From: Rhipicephalus microplus
Lineage: Eukaryota > Arthropoda > Arachnida > Ixodida > Ixodidae
Assembly (NCBI RefSeq): GCF_043290135.1
Contig: NC_134700.1
Location: 155,202,053 to 155,266,052, forward strand
Direction of reading: 5' to 3'
DNA: 64,000 nt
Position numbers and translations under genes: made by a program. This document shows positions 44,565 through 56,990 of the stretch, piece after piece. Positions within the stretch are counted from its first letter, which is position 1. The number at the start of each line of letters is the position of its first letter. A model generated the notes under the pieces. That model was not told the DNA's origin. It searched no databases and worked only from the letters and a program-made list of their open reading frames with translations.

Positions 44565-46260
44565 GGGGACGCCTTTCCAGTGTGCGTATGCTAAGGTCTT
44601 CCTGCCCCTTGCAGCGATGTGAAACATGTCGTAGGAGAGGCGGCCATGCCATTCTAAGGACCACCTTGATTGGATCTTGTGTTTGGACGCTGGCCCTTTG
44701 AACTTTTGTCAAGCCGTGCAGGCTCTGTGCTTCAGGCCTTGTAGACTTGTCCACCCATCTAGTGTGCTACTCGAGTGCTACAAAAGGCTGACTGCAAATC
44801 TTCAATGCAGTAGCAGCTTGCTACGCAGATTGTGATGCAGAAGGTAACACTAAGTGTGGTTCAATGCCCCAAGGAACTGAAGTCATTGCTGAGCAGAGTT
44901 CTTGCCGTTGCGTGTGTGGAAGTGCTGCCGATGCTTACAGATTTGGTACAGGTGGATAACTTCTTAAAAAACAGTAAAAGCTGTTAGTCTGCAGAGGACA
45001 CATGCATGCCTATTCTGCATTGAGACCTCTTGTGGGCACTCTCCGTGCGTATAATTTGAGGACATTGTTTGTGCTGTCTCATTTTTATTGGTCAGACCAC
45101 TGTGAAAAGACTTCAGTTTTCAAGTGTGCCACGCATGGGCAGCAATTACCGGCGATTCCCAGCTAGTATTGCCATGTAATCTTGTCACTCGTTGTGCCAA
45201 TCGGTATGTGATCTATTGCGAAGTCTCCCTGCACATATTCTTGAGTGATGAATTGAATGATTGGTATAGTGCATTTCGCTATAGGTTAATTTCTGGCCAA
45301 ACTTTGTCAAGTAATCTAAGCTCTAGGTATGTCCAAGAAACAATCTCGTTCTAAAAGCAGTTGTTGGCATTAGTTCGAACTTGGGCAGTTGTAGTGACCA
45401 TTTTTGCGAGAAGCACTGCATGCTGTGTGTATTGTGTAAATAGCACTGCTTGTAAATATAAACCTCCATTTTTTTTTTTATGCATGGCTGCAACTATAAA
45501 ATACTTCGAGGACACTTGTTTGAAGCTGTTAGTAGGTGTGCCGAGAGTGCCATGTAAGATTAATCGAATTTTTCTTCAGGAGAGGGTGCACTTCTGTGAC
45601 AATTTTGGCATCTCGGTGAATTGTGTCATGCATTCATAAAACACAGTGTTAATACATACATGTTTGTCAGTCTTGCTTCTGTGAAGCTGCTACACCCAAT
45701 ATAAAAAATCATATTAACCACAGCGTAGCAAATTATGCCACAGGATGAACAAAGGATTCTGATGCAGCTGGTTTGACAGTACCAATACCATAGCATTTTT
45801 GGTGGGTGTTCGTAGTGTAATAATTGTTTTTTTTTCTTTTCATCACGCTTTTTCATTGGCTGCATGTTGTGATTTCTACCATCCTGATCTACATCTACAT
45901 TTTAGGTGATCTTAGCGAACCATTCTTCTGCTAGGATACCTCTTAATTTTTAAAAATCAGATTCATTGCCAGCTTCGAAGATACTGAGCGTCTACAGCAG
46001 GCCCGTAGTCGGAGAGATGCCCTAGGGCACCCCCACCCCCTAAATTTGGGTGGGAGGGGTTGTTTTGCCTATAATGATCAAATGGCGTTCTTCAGGGCCT
46101 CAAACAAGTGCCCTTCACCCTAAAAAAAAATTCCTGGCGACGAGCTATAATACAGCTAGTGCCTCTTCTATTTGGTGCCCCAGAAGTGTCAGAATCAAGC
46201 ATCAGAGACAGCAGTGGAGTTTGGCTAAAGGAATTCAGAAGGGACTCCTCTCATCTCAAT

Positions 46261-46279
46261 CACACACACACACACACAC
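46261..46279. repeat. (CA)n microsatellite
   Basis: Nineteen bases of alternating C and A, in the presumed 3' flank of ARGLU1. Confidence 0.95.
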
Positions 46280-47242
46280 TAGCAGAAGGATGGTGCTAAT
46301 GTGTCAAGTGCAAACACGTAATCTACCCATCCAACAATGCCATCAGACAAAGCATTGACAAGTGACCTGGCATACTATTTTAACTATGTCACATAAGTGT
46401 CAGTGCACATTATAGTTAGTGGGATTTTTCTGCCCTTGTTTTCTACTCTGCGCTGTCACCTAGGAGCGCTTGATTGCTTCGCCGTTAGATCTATGCCCTT
46501 CATTACAGCCACAGCTAGTGTTTGATATAAACAGGCCTATGGATTTAGATAAATGCATTTTGTGACGAGACCATGGACCGAGCTGGACTGCAGCTGTGGT
46601 AAACTTTATCATTGCCTTTGAAATGGGTGTTATAGTGTTTGCTTTTAAAACGCCACTTGGGAGTTCCGGTTACTGAGATTAAAAATTGTACGATAGCTTA
46701 ACAAATCGCAATGGAATACTAAGAAAGGATAAAATAAATATTGCATAGGGGTGACATATAGATGCTGCGATCAGTATACTGGGGCTGTAGTGAAGCTGGA
46801 GCATAAAATCAAGTATCGGGTAATAAGTGTTTACTTATCATGTTCTATAATGTTTCTAAAGAAGTGTCAGTGACTTGTTAGTGATCGCGAGTTAAAAAAA
46901 AAAGCTAAGCACAATTTAGCCATATACTTGCAGTGGTGGTGAGTCCTTTTCATTTCAGAAATAGGAAGTAAGGGAAATCGTCATGAAGGCGAGTAGCTTT
47001 GCATCTAGCATGTAGTTTTCTTGACTTTTGTCATGTGGAGCCTTATTTGGCAAGCTGATTCAGTAGGTGCACAGGCACGGTGTTTTGTGTTGGCTAAAAG
47101 AAGGGCTCTGCTTCGCTATGGAAGTCTTTTGATTGACTGCTGTGCAACCAACAACTTTTGCTAGAGCAACCTTATGGTTTGAAGGTTGCTGCAGTGAATA
47201 TCTCATGCCCGCCCATAACATGGTTGCCTGAACCTCATGGCT

Positions 47243-47498
47243 TTTTTTTAATAGCCTTTATTGGCACAGTTGACCATGGTTGTACATTATGCAGTGTAGA
47301 AATGGCTACTGTACTATAGTGCAGGTGTAGAGAATCAATATGTGGATGCGAAGTGGTGTCCTGGTTTCGTGTGCAGTATGTACCTCTGTTGCCTCTGCAA
47401 GCATAGACTGGCTTTGAGAGGTTGTTGTGGCTGGTCACAGTCGCTCTAGCTGCACTGATGCTCTTGGTAAGTACTCTTACTCTACTAAAAAGCACCAC
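47243..47498 (-). repeat. possible retroposed 3' end on the minus strand
   Basis: The minus strand reads GCCAATAAAGGCTATT followed by eight A residues at about 47243-47250, the look of a poly(A) signal and tail of an inserted transcript or LINE/SINE. The upstream frame (about 87 codons) has no known domain. Source unidentified. Confidence 0.35.
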
Positions 47499-47750
47499 GA
47501 ATGCTTCCTTATGTGCTTTAAGTGTCTGTTAAATACTTTTCAGCAGCTACAAAAGAGGCAGTCATTGAGACAGCGTGAATGGCATGACATTAAGTGGGTC
47601 TGAATTGTAGCACTATCTAGTTATGAAGATCACCTGTATTAGTGGCAATATGAAAAATTGACGGGAAGCAGGATGTCATGTTTACCTTACACTTTTCTTG
47701 TTGTTTTTACTTGCAGTGTAGAAGATGCCAATAAAAAAATTTTGCATGCA

Positions 47751-48033
47751 GTTGTTTGGTCTGGTTGATGCGCACGAACATTTCAGAGAGCGGAAGTGTT
47801 CCAAGCTCACTACCTTCTAAACAGTTTCTACATTACCTCGTCTTTGATGCGCCTATCCTTGTAGCACAAAAGAGAGAACTAATGTTTTATATTTATTTAT
47901 CAGAGACCATAATGACCTGAAGACTTATGAAACAAGAGCTAAAGTTTTAGAAAATGTGTATACCATATAATGTTTGGCTTGAATCTTTTATCAAGACCAC
48001 CCACAGAACATTTTTAAGAACATTCAACGTGAG
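47751..48033. other. intergenic spacer, nothing recognised
   Basis: No feature supported. Confidence 0.3.
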
Positions 48034-48805
48034 TGAACAACTTTATTCACTTCCTGCAGGTTACCGGGCTGGGCTCAAACTTAGGTGCTGGTTGAGAGAC
48101 CATGTCTCTCAGCAGCTTCATTGGCCTGCTGGATCGCCCAGAGTTGATTATCTAGTTCTGAGCTGAGCAGTGCGGTCCGCCAAAGCTCCTGTAGGTCCTC
48201 ATTGGAGGCCGCGTCAATCATTTTGCCAATTAGTGCTGGACACTACCAGAGAATATGCGCTAATGTGGCCATATTACTACAATACTTGCACGAATTGGTC
48301 ATATACAAGTCGGGGTAAATGTGTTTCATAATTACGGGATTAGTGTAGGTGCCTGTTTGTAATTGCCGCCATTGAACGGACTGGGCCCGGTTGAGCTTGG
48401 GGTGAGGCGGGGAGTATTCCAGTCGTTGAAGTTTATATTGTTGGATAATGTCGTTGAATTTCGTAAGTGTATTCCCCCACTCCCACTCCTCCACAAGAGA
48501 GTCCGTACGGGTGGTGTCAACCACTGACGTTGCCCGGAACGTGAGACCTCGAGCCACGTCGTGCCCCACCTCGTTAAGATTGACCTCCGTGTGGTCGACG
48601 GGTGTGTGGGCGTGAAACCAGAGAATGCATGCAATCTGGTCGTCAAAGCGGGCTTTGCCTTTTGTATGGACTTTCAGCGCCACTGCAGAAATCCTACCAT
48701 TTGCGAAATTTCGGACTGCTGTTTGTGAATCACTGATAATATACTGGGCATCGGTATGAGCTATGGCGAGGCGATAGTGACCTCTTCTGCTGTATCCAAG
48801 TGATT
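48034..48805 (-). pseudogene. LINE ORF2 C-terminal fragment (RNase H end), second family
   Basis: On the minus strand DAQYIISDSQTAVRNFANG and IACILWFHAHTPVDHTEVNL, then NEVGHDVARGL, give the order of an RNase H domain (acidic residue, SDSQ block, final HTEVN..AH/GHD motif). It is followed by SCKYCSNMATLAHILW, the Cys/His-containing end of such LINE proteins. A stop interrupts just after HILW, and the reading continues with PALIGKMIDAASNEDLQELW to about 48060. The fragment is 5'-truncated at about 48805. It differs from the LINE pieces at 4375 and 56330. Confidence 0.72.
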
Positions 48806-50619
48806 TGTACGATCACTGCAGAAACAAAAGGGCGATAGTTTCGATAGCACACTGCATCGACGAAGACCGCCTCCTTATTGCTTCTATAAGTTTGGAGCAT
48901 AATTTAACATTCGAAGTAATTCCATTTCATCAAAGGGATTGCTGGATACCTAACATATCCCACTGCATTATCAAAAGTCTTTTTCTAGACATTCTTATAA
49001 TGTCATGCAAAATTTTTTGCTGTTTTTTTGCATGAAATCAGTGCATGTTTATTGGAACCCCTTTTTGCAAAAGTAGTTAATTAGATACGTTATTCTACAG
49101 TTATTGCAGAGTGAATGTTCAAGCTACAATTCCTGTACAGCATCAAAATGCATTAACTGCAGTATTACATGCCATGCGACCAGATAACATTAAACAGAAG
49201 TGGCAAAAGAATTCAAAGTGTTCCAGTAGCTCAAATGACGCTATTTGTAATATCCAACCTTTGGGAACACAACTCTTTGTTGCAGGATTCATAATTAGCT
49301 AAATTGTCAAACTAAAGCACATGCCAAAACTTTGAATTTGGCGCAGTCATTCTACAGTTTGTAAATACCGTCTCAATTAGCTTTGCTGAATGAAACACGG
49401 ATGAAATGAGGAATCGTCGCTGTAGTCAATTCGGCAAAGAGGGGTAGGGGGACTCCTCTGTTAAGTCCTGTTGAGGTCCCAACTAAAACAATCCTCCATG
49501 TTGAAACGTTTCCTCGACACTTCATATTCTGCAGAACTTTTCGCTTGTAAGAAAGAAGCAAAGAGACAATGGAGGATAGGCAGGGAGATAAACTAGCGCC
49601 CAGCTTGCTTGCCTGCTGATGGGGAGAAGAATGAGAGTGTAAAAAATAAAGATTTCACAACGCGCACTCGCACACAGTATCACAGATGGTCGCTCAATAA
49701 GCTTTTTGCTGGTCCAAACAGCACCAGATCGCCGATGCTTGGTCTCCGAAATTGTCGACCGTGGGCCGTTGGGCCTTTTTCGGAGGCCTTCATTCACGTC
49801 ATGTTTTGGGCATGGCCTCTGAGATTGCGGGCGCGTAGCGTTGTTCTCTCCGGCCGTCCCAATAGCCGCGCTCCCCAGAAAAACCAGCGAGTATCGCCTC
49901 AGGCGCCCGGCTACCACGAGGAGGCGCGTTTAATGTGGGTTTTTTTATGGTGCGACTTTTTAAAGCAATTCTATGGACAGTCTCGGCTGGTTTTTCGCCG
50001 CCACCGCTGTCATTCACGTATATGTATGCGTAGGCATATATATACGGAGAAGGATGCGCTAGTTTTCTGTTTCCGCAGAGTGAACATTGCCTTTCCGGCC
50101 GGGGCCGTCTGCTCGACCGCTTATCTCGTAAGCGAACAAGGGGGGGGGGGAGGCGCCCATGGTTGTGGAGCTATCACGGCAACAATCTGCGCGCGCCTTG
50201 TGTTCCCACAGCAGTGGGAGCTTCTACGGGCTGCATTCTCAATACGAAAAATTAAAAATAAAACGGTGCCAAGAGTGTACCTGGAGCGGCCGTGTTCTCT
50301 TACATCAGCGTTCTGTAGAGTTACGTGAGATCAGATATAAATACGGTGACTATCATACTCACTTCGTATATCAACGCCATCACTACGCACGAGCCCTTTT
50401 GTGGTCATCTGACCGCGCTGCAGGACTTTGGTACTTAGCATGTGCATGTTTACTACGATTAATATTGCTTTTAAAAATGCTAGCCTTGCTTCGTAAGACA
50501 TTCGCATACGTTGCTATCACATCATTGCTTCGCCCTTTTGGGGAAACTGTTACTTTTTTGTCTATCCTGGGTCTAACATCTTTTGAGACCCTAGAGGCAA
50601 GATTTTAAACATAATTACA
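48806..50619. other. intergenic DNA, nothing firmly recognised
   Basis: No gene is supported. The stretch near 49560-49640 (GGATAGGCAGGGAGATAAAC) resembles, from memory, a widespread tick repeat. Frames of 100-240 codons at 49522-50608 on both strands have no domains and overlap each other. Confidence 0.35.
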
Positions 50620-50639
50620 ATATATATATATATATATAT
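50620..50639. repeat. (TA)n microsatellite at the Gypsy B insertion site
   Basis: The run ends exactly where the LTR of element B begins; more TA repeats follow the other LTR at 56156, so B inserted into a TA-rich tract. Confidence 0.85.
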
Positions 50640-50877
50640 TGTAGCGATGCTGAGACAGGCAGGTTAAAAAACAAGCGTATTTATTAGGGCGAACTTGTGC
50701 CCACTATTCTAAAGACTATGGTCGTTAAGTCCGAGTAGCCGAGTGGCACAGATCCGACTATCTCTATCTTCCTCGTTGGAGCACACGAACGCGTGGCGCA
50801 TGCCAGCCTGGTCTTTCTTGTGCTCTTGCCAGGATGATTGTGGCGGGCTACTTGAACATGGCCAACCTGTCGCGGCA
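50640..50877 (-). repeat. 3' LTR of Gypsy element B
   Basis: 238 bp, matched to 55915-56155. It adjoins the polypurine tract on its right. Confidence 0.92.
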
Positions 50878-51023
50878 TTATCCCCCTCCTCAGACGCATC
50901 GTCCCGATGCTTAAGACAGTGAAAAGATACATGCGCAGTCTCACTCGTTTTTCGACGATCTGTCATGATAGGGTTTCATGCGGACTACGTGTACCACTTC
51001 CGTGCGATTGCGGCGTCTTAAAC

Positions 51024-54000
51024 TCACGTGTCCAGCGGTTCTGACTCCGTAAGTGACGTTGCTGATACGGTTGAGTACTTCATAAGGCCGAAGTATCGGC
51101 AAAAAAGCTTTTCAGAGAGTCCGCGGCGGCGCACTGGTATCCATATCCACACTTGGCACTTTGGATGATAAAGTGCGTCACTGCGTCGCTTGTTGTACTG
51201 ACTAGAATCGACGTGCTGTTGGTGGCGTATTCGGTATCTTGCCATTTTCCGTGCTTCTTCGGCTCTTTGCAAGAAGTCATCTAAGTCAGGTGGATAGCTG
51301 CTTTCGTCCTGTAGTGGTAACATGGCATCCAGCGGGGTGGTCACTCTTCGGCCGAATACTAGTTCGAAAGGGGCAACGTGGGTTGTTTCTTGAACGGCTT
51401 TATTATATGCGAATGTTACGTAGGGTAGTATTTCATCCCACTGTTTATGTTCAACATCGACATACATTGATAGCATGTCAGTCACAGTTTGGTTGAGGCG
51501 TTCGGTTAAGCCATTTGATGAGGGTGATACGCCGTTGTTCTTCTGTGATCGGTATTTGTCATGCGCATCAGGCATTGCATTAGGTCTGCAGTACATGCGG
51601 TGCCCCGATCCGTAATAACGACGATGGGCGCACCATGTCTGAGCACTATGTTGTTCACAAAGAACTTGGCGACTTCGGCAGCTGTCGCACTGTACAGAAA
51701 GTCAGTCTCAGCATAACGGATCAGATAGTCTGTGGCTACGACTATCAATTTCTTGCCTGCACACGATGTCCGAAAAGGCCCTAGGAAGTCCATGCCGTCT
51801 TGTTGGAATGGGGCATCTGGAGGGTCTATTGGCTGGAGAAGGCCGGCTGGTTTTACGGGTGGAGTTTTGCGCCGTTGCCATTGACAAGTTTTCGCGTAGC
51901 GCTGCACTGATGCGAGCAACTTAGGCCAATAGTATTTCAGGCGAATGTTCGGCTCACACCCATGTGACCAGATGTTGGCTCGTCGTGGCATGCGTGCAGA
52001 ATTTCCTCTCGCATGGCTGTGGGCACGACTAGTAAAAATGTTTCACCATTAGGTTCGAAGTTCCTCCTGTAAAGGACACTTCCTCGAAGGCGGAACGCGG
52101 AGAGCCCTATGGAGAATATGTGAGGGACTTGAACGTCGAGACCCTGCAGGTGTTGTATAAGTGCCAGCAAATCCGGGTCATCTTGTTGTAGTTGAGCTAT
52201 TTCAGATGCGTCGACAACGCCTAGAAACGGGAAGTCTTCCTCTTCAGGTACACTTGGATCGACGGGAGAGCGTGACAGGCAGTCGGCATCACTGTGGTTC
52301 CTTCCAAATTTGTACATGACCGTAATGTCATACTCCTGCAGCTTGAGACTCCATCTTGCTAGTTGACCTGACAGGTCCTTGAGATTTGCCAGCCAGCATA
52401 GAGCATGGTGATCACTGACAGCTCTGAACGGTCTACCATAAAGGTAGGGTCGAAACTTGTTTATTGTCCAGATGACTGTGAGGCACTCTTTTTCAGTTGC
52501 AGAGTTGTTAGCCTCAGCTTTTGATAGTTTGCGGCTGGCATAGGCTAACACTTTCTCTTGACCTTTTTGCCACTGGACAAGGATGGCGCCTAGGCCGACA
52601 TTGCTGGCATCGGTATGGACTTCAGTGTCAGCTGTCTCATCAAAATGGGCAAGTATTGGTGAACACTGTAGTCGTTTTCTTAATTCGTCAAAAGCTTTCT
52701 GTTGTTCGCTTTCCCATGTGAAGGGCACGTCGTCTTTTGTCAGTTTGTAAGAGGATCCGCAATGTTTTTGAAATTTTCAACAAATCGCCTATAGTAGGCA
52801 CACAAACCCAAAAATCGACGCACTGACTTTTTGTCTCTGGGTGTAGGGAACCTCTGAACAGCGGCTGTCTTTTCGAGATCAGGACGAACACAATCGGAAC
52901 TAATGACATGTCCAAGGAATCGCAGCTCTTCGAAGCCGAAGTGGCATTTTTCGGGTTTGATTGTCAATTTCGCTGACCGGATGGCTTCCAATACTGTGCG
53001 TAGTCGCTCTAGATGTTTGTCAAACGTTGCAGAGAATACCACCACGTCATCCAAATGCACTAGGCATGACTGCCATTTCTATCCGGCAAGGACAGTGTCC
53101 ATCATTCGCTGGAACGTTGCTGGTGCGGAACAGAGGCCGAATGGAAGCGCTTTAAATTCGTAGAGGCCATCTGGTGTTACGAATGCCGTTTTTTCACGGT
53201 GCCGCTCGTCGACCTCTATTTGCCAATATCCGCTTTTCAGATCTAAGGAGGAGAAAAACTTTGCGGATCGCAACCGATCTAGTGTATCGTCGATACGTGG
53301 CAAGGGGTAGACATCTCGTTTAGTTACACTGTTCAGTTTTCTGTAGTCGACACAGAATCTAAGTGTGTTGTCTTTCTTTTTAATGAGCACTACGGGGACG
53401 CCCATGGACTATTCGAAGGCTGGATGACATCATCCGAAAGCATCTCCTCCACTTGCTTCTTGATAATTTCCCGTTCTTTCTGTGACACCTGATATGGATG
53501 CTGGCATATAGGCCTCGTGTCGTCTCGCGTTATAATTCTGTGTTTCGTGATTGACGTGTGCTGGACCTTCGAGGCACTTGAAAAGTAATCAGAGAATTCT
53601 TTTACCAAGGCGTAAATCTGTTTCTTTTGACTGTCCGGAAGGCTCTGATTGACGGTCACGGATGTGTCGATGTTGCAGGCTACTGGTCGAGTGGTTAATG
53701 TCATTGAGCTGCATAGTTCAGTCGCCATACAGAAGTCATGTATATAGGCAGTAGCCGTGCCTTGAGCGATGTGTTGAAGTACATTGGAAAAATTTGTGAG
53801 TAGGACATCTGCACGGCCTTTCGTCAAGTGAACAAGACCCCTAGCTACGCAGACACCTTTGTTCAAAAACAGCCCTACATTTGTATCCGCTATGCCTTCG
53901 TGGTTGTACAATGCGTCATTTTCTACGAGCACCATTATACTGCAGCGTGGCGGCACAGTTACGTCATCATGAACAACACGTAGAGCAGTTAGGCGTCGTT

Positions 54001-54455
54001 CCTCAGATTCCTCCACAGTTATAGCTCGTTCAGTCGAAAACGACACGCTGGACCTATGCAGGTTAATTACGCTGCCATTAGCTCGCAAAAAATCCATTCC
54101 TATAATGAGTTCCCTTGAACATTCTGGCAGCACAATGAAATCGGCCACGTAAATAAAGCCCCGTATTTCAAGTCTTGCAGTGCATCTGCCAAGGGGCGTA
54201 ATAATGTGACTGCCTACCGTGCGTATCTGCAATCCACTCCACTGTGTCACAACTTTGTTTAGCTTTTCCACCATCTTGTGACTTATCACTGAATAATCAG
54301 CACCGGTGTCGACTAAGGCATTCAACACCCATCCTTCCATTCTCAACCGCAAATCTGAAGTAACGTTTTCGTTGCTGCACCCATCTGCCGGAATTACACT
54401 GTCATCACCCTCAAATTATATTGGAGGATCTTCGTAACTGACGTTATCAGCGGCC
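51024..54455 (-). pseudogene. Pol of Gypsy element B (protease to integrase), several breaks
   Basis: Protease: VLNALVDTGADYSVISHKM, catalytic DTG intact. [47 protein letters not shown] and catalytic HLDDVVVF. RNase H: TEVHTDASNVGLGAIL and the ALCWLANLKDLSGQLARW block. Integrase: HMGVSR...zinc region, a DFLGPF core, TDRGTACT, TTAYHP...NGLTERLNQT and a VWIWIPVRRRGLSEK C-terminus. Breaks: TAA at 54416-54418, a frameshift at about 53390-53405, TAG at 53079-53081, a frameshift near 52735, and another inside integrase near 51510-51590. Catalytic motifs themselves are conserved, so decay is recent in molecular terms. Confidence 0.88.
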
Positions 54456-55892
54456 TCACCTCCACAGGTCGCTTGCTTCAGTTTTCCGGGAGTGGACTTG
54501 GGAGCGATGACCAGGCTGCCTTGAAGGTCTACGTGGGCTGGATGACCGGTAGCGCATAGGCGATGGTGACCGCGACTGGTGTTGGCGTAGAGTTGGCGAG
54601 TTCTGGCGCGTGGACAAGTACTCCTCAATCTCCGCCGGTCGTTCGCCGTTTCGGGGGCTCAGAGCATACAACGGAAAGCCTCTTAATGCAGCCTGTCGGT
54701 AAGGACAGAATCTGTACAGATGACCCGCTTCCCCACAATGAAAACACAGAGGCCTGCGCTGGGGATCACGCTAGACGTCACTTTTCCTGGGCCTACGCTC
54801 CACATAGTGATGTGTGCTACGTGCTCCTGGGGGCAGGTAGGTAGCTGTTGGTTCCCGTGGACGAGGTGCGCTGCGTGCCACAGGTGGGAGAGGAGTCGTC
54901 GCCATTGCAACTGCTGCATTGCTGTGTACCGTGGGTTGTCTGACAACCTCAGAGTATGTTCGGATAGGTCGAACCGGCTGCAGCCCACGCTCTGGCTCTC
55001 GTATCACCTGCCTCAGTTCGTCACGAACAACGTCCGTAACGGATAGTGCAGTTGGAGTCTGGAGCATTTGCAGTCTGCTCAGTTCTTCTCTAATTGATCT
55101 AATGAGCTCTCGCAGGGCTTCATCGTCGTTTCGCACGCCTCCGGAGAATACCTGTGCAGATGCGCAGTTAAGATTCCGGTTGTACTGCCAAGCCCGCTGT
55201 TCCAGTGTTTTTTCGATGGCTGTCGCTTCCGAGTAAAACTCAGCAACTGTGCTTGGAAGGTTGCGGACGAGAACGGCGAACAGCTCTTGCTTCACTCCGC
55301 GCATTAGATGGCGCACCTTCTTATCCTCAGCCATGTTGTAATCCGCGCGCTTGAACAGACGGACCATGTCCTCAATGTACATAGCAGCACTCTCGTTCGT
55401 GAGCTGCTTCCTCGATTAAAGTGCAGCCTCCGCCTTTTCTTTCCGGTCTATGTTCGCGAACGTAGTCACTGCTTGTCGTCGAAATACCTCCCAGGTAGAC
55501 AATGAGGTTTCATGGTTCTCAAACCATGTCTTTGCGAAGTCTTCCAGGGCGAAGTATACGCGATGGAGCTTCTCTGTTTCGTACCATCCATTCAAGCTCG
55601 CCACTCTCTCGAACAGGTTCAACCAATCTTCAACATCCTCGTACGAGTCGCTGTGGAATACTGGTGGCTGGTGCGGTTGGCTAATGAACACTTGTGCCGG
55701 TGTTACCTGGGTAGTCATAGTGGTGGCATCCATCGTTTGAATTCCCCTTGGTGTGAAGTGAAGAGGACCGAACTCAGGTGAGTCACCTCGAAGACGGCGA
55801 CTTGCCCTCTGTTGTACAGGAGTCACTTCCACGGGGTTGATACGCTGGTCGTCGGGGCTACGCTGTCTTGAGCTCGCGGGGCTTCGATTCAT
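54456..55892 (-). pseudogene. Gag of Gypsy element B with two nonsense codons
   Basis: ATG at 55890-55892 starts MNRSPASSRQRSPDDQ, close behind the primer-binding site. One frame runs to 54456. The gag domain shows PPVFHSDSYEDVEDWLNLFE, ALEDFAKTWFENHE and STWEVFRRQAVTTF. Later come YIEDMVRLFKRADYNM, a Pro-rich stretch, the zinc knuckle CFHCGEAGHLYRFC, and an SRSPSPMRYRSSSPRR tail like that of element A. In-frame stops at 55416-55418 (TAA) and 54771-54773 (TAG) interrupt it. Pol lies in a different frame (plus one relative to gag in this copy); whether that is original or due to an indel is unclear. Confidence 0.85.
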
Positions 55893-55914
55893 AACCCAGC
55901 AACTCCACCAGAAA

Positions 55915-56155
55915 TGTAGCGATGCTGAGGCAGACAGGTTAAAAAACAAGCGTATTTACTAAGGCGAACTTGTGCCCACGATTCTAAAGACTATGGTCGT
56001 CACGTCCGAGTAGCCGAGTGGCACAGATCCAACTATCTTCCTCTTCCTCGTTGCCGGAGTGCAGAAACGCGTGGCGCATGCCAGTAGGGTCTTGCTTGTG
56101 CTCTTGCCACGATGATTGCGGCGGACTACCTGAACGTGGCCAACCTGTCGCGGCA
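55915..56155 (-). repeat. 5' LTR of Gypsy element B
   Basis: 241 bp. The primer-binding site TGGTGGAGTTGCTGGG (minus strand, about 55895-55910) lies four bases inside it. Confidence 0.92.
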
Positions 56156-56165
56156 ATATATATAT

Positions 56166-56215
56166 TGTAAAGAAGAGGAAGTACTCCTGCTCAGAGGCAG
56201 CAGCACCGAGCGTGC
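56166..56215 (+). repeat. 50-bp LTR fragment related to Gypsy element C
   Basis: TGTAAAGAAGAGGAAGTACT and onward matches the LTR start at 62137 with a few differences, then similarity stops. It lies right beside element B and may be what is left of element C's 5' LTR or of another copy. Confidence 0.7.
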
Positions 56216-56329
56216 CTCCCTAAGTTTGTCGCTACTAGTGTTCTTTATCATGAAGCACATCTGCCCTCTCTACGAACCAGGTTTCGCATACTGACTGTTC
56301 AAACATTTATGAACATCTACGCCTCCCCA

Positions 56330-56990
56330 CAGAGACGCTCCCAATATGTATTTATAAGAGAGCCTTCCATATTTTTTATTGTGAGTGGTCTCGGCTACGT
56401 CGACCTCAAATAGTTTATGTGCAAGAACTCTTACACCCATTAGGGGTAAAAATCCGTGATGTGAGTTTCTCACAGGTACGAAATCCTACAGTCAGAATAG
56501 AGTTTGACCATATATTTCCTAAAAATGCTAAACTTTTGCCTATAAAATATTTGAATGGGTTGCTCGGAGACCATCTCAATAGCCTACAGATAAGTTAAGT
56601 TATAGCCACAGATGCTTCCGTTAATGCAGAGAAAGCAGGAGTAGGCATCTACTCAACAGCATTAGATTGGTCTTATTCACTGCGACTGCCCGTTTTTACT
56701 CCAATATTCCAGGCAGAATTGATGGCAGTGATTCTGGCCATACGCAAGCTACCAACATATATCTCTTCGGCTGTTATACTGATTCTTTGTCAGTTTGCAC
56801 TGCTCTGACAGCAACAAAAACATCGCCTTGTTTCTTAGAATTCCATACGTATATACCCAGTCACGTTCGTGTTATCCGATTGGTTTGGGTGCCAGGTCAC
56901 ACTGGACTAATACTAAATGAAGTGGCGGACACACTGGCGGCAGAATCAATTCAGGGCCCCATCCTGAATATTCTAAGACTCTGCTGCTAT
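56330..56990 (+). pseudogene. LINE fragment with RNase H domain, plus strand
   Basis: At about 56600 the frame reads TDASVNAEKAGVGIYS, then AELMAVILAIRKLP; after a frameshift near 56755 it continues YTDSLSVCTALTATK and RLVWVPGHTGLILNEVADTL. This is an RNase H domain closely related to the LINE at 4375-5175 (shared AELTAVILAIRKLP and WVPGH motifs). It breaks off at about 56965 against an unrelated GC-rich block. The upstream part to about 56330 is degenerate. Confidence 0.7.

Larger units (their letters stand above)
44565..47735 (+). other. presumed ARGLU1 3' UTR and flank, candidate poly(A) signals
   Basis: After the stop there is no further coding similarity. AATAAA occurs at 46733-46738 and again at 47730-47735; either could end the transcript, and variant signals nearer the stop cannot be excluded. 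A (CA)n tract lies at 46261-46279. No other gene is visible here. Confidence 0.35.
50640..56155 (-). mobile_element. Ty3/Gypsy LTR retrotransposon B, full length but broken (5.5 kb)
   Basis: LTRs at 50640-50877 (238 bp) and 55915-56155 (241 bp) begin TGTAGCGATG and end GTCGCGGCA; flanks are ATAT on both sides, consistent with a 4-bp duplication in a TA tract. Minus-strand order: LTR, primer-binding site, gag, protease, RT, RNase H, integrase, polypurine tract (AGGAGGGGGATAA at 50878-50890), LTR. LTR identity by eye is only about 90%, so it is older than element A. Gag has two nonsense codons and pol several stops and frameshifts. Proteins differ clearly from A. Confidence 0.93.

Noticed and set aside
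49522..50608. Several overlapping frames up to 239 codons
   Set aside because: No domain, conflicting strands, and likely repeat-derived sequence; not supported as a gene.
54416..54628. Frameshift signal in Gypsy element B, by analogy with element A
   Set aside because: A GGAAAAC string occurs near the gag end, but pol is plus one relative to gag and no aligned stop or hairpin is evident; indels in this copy make the original frames uncertain.
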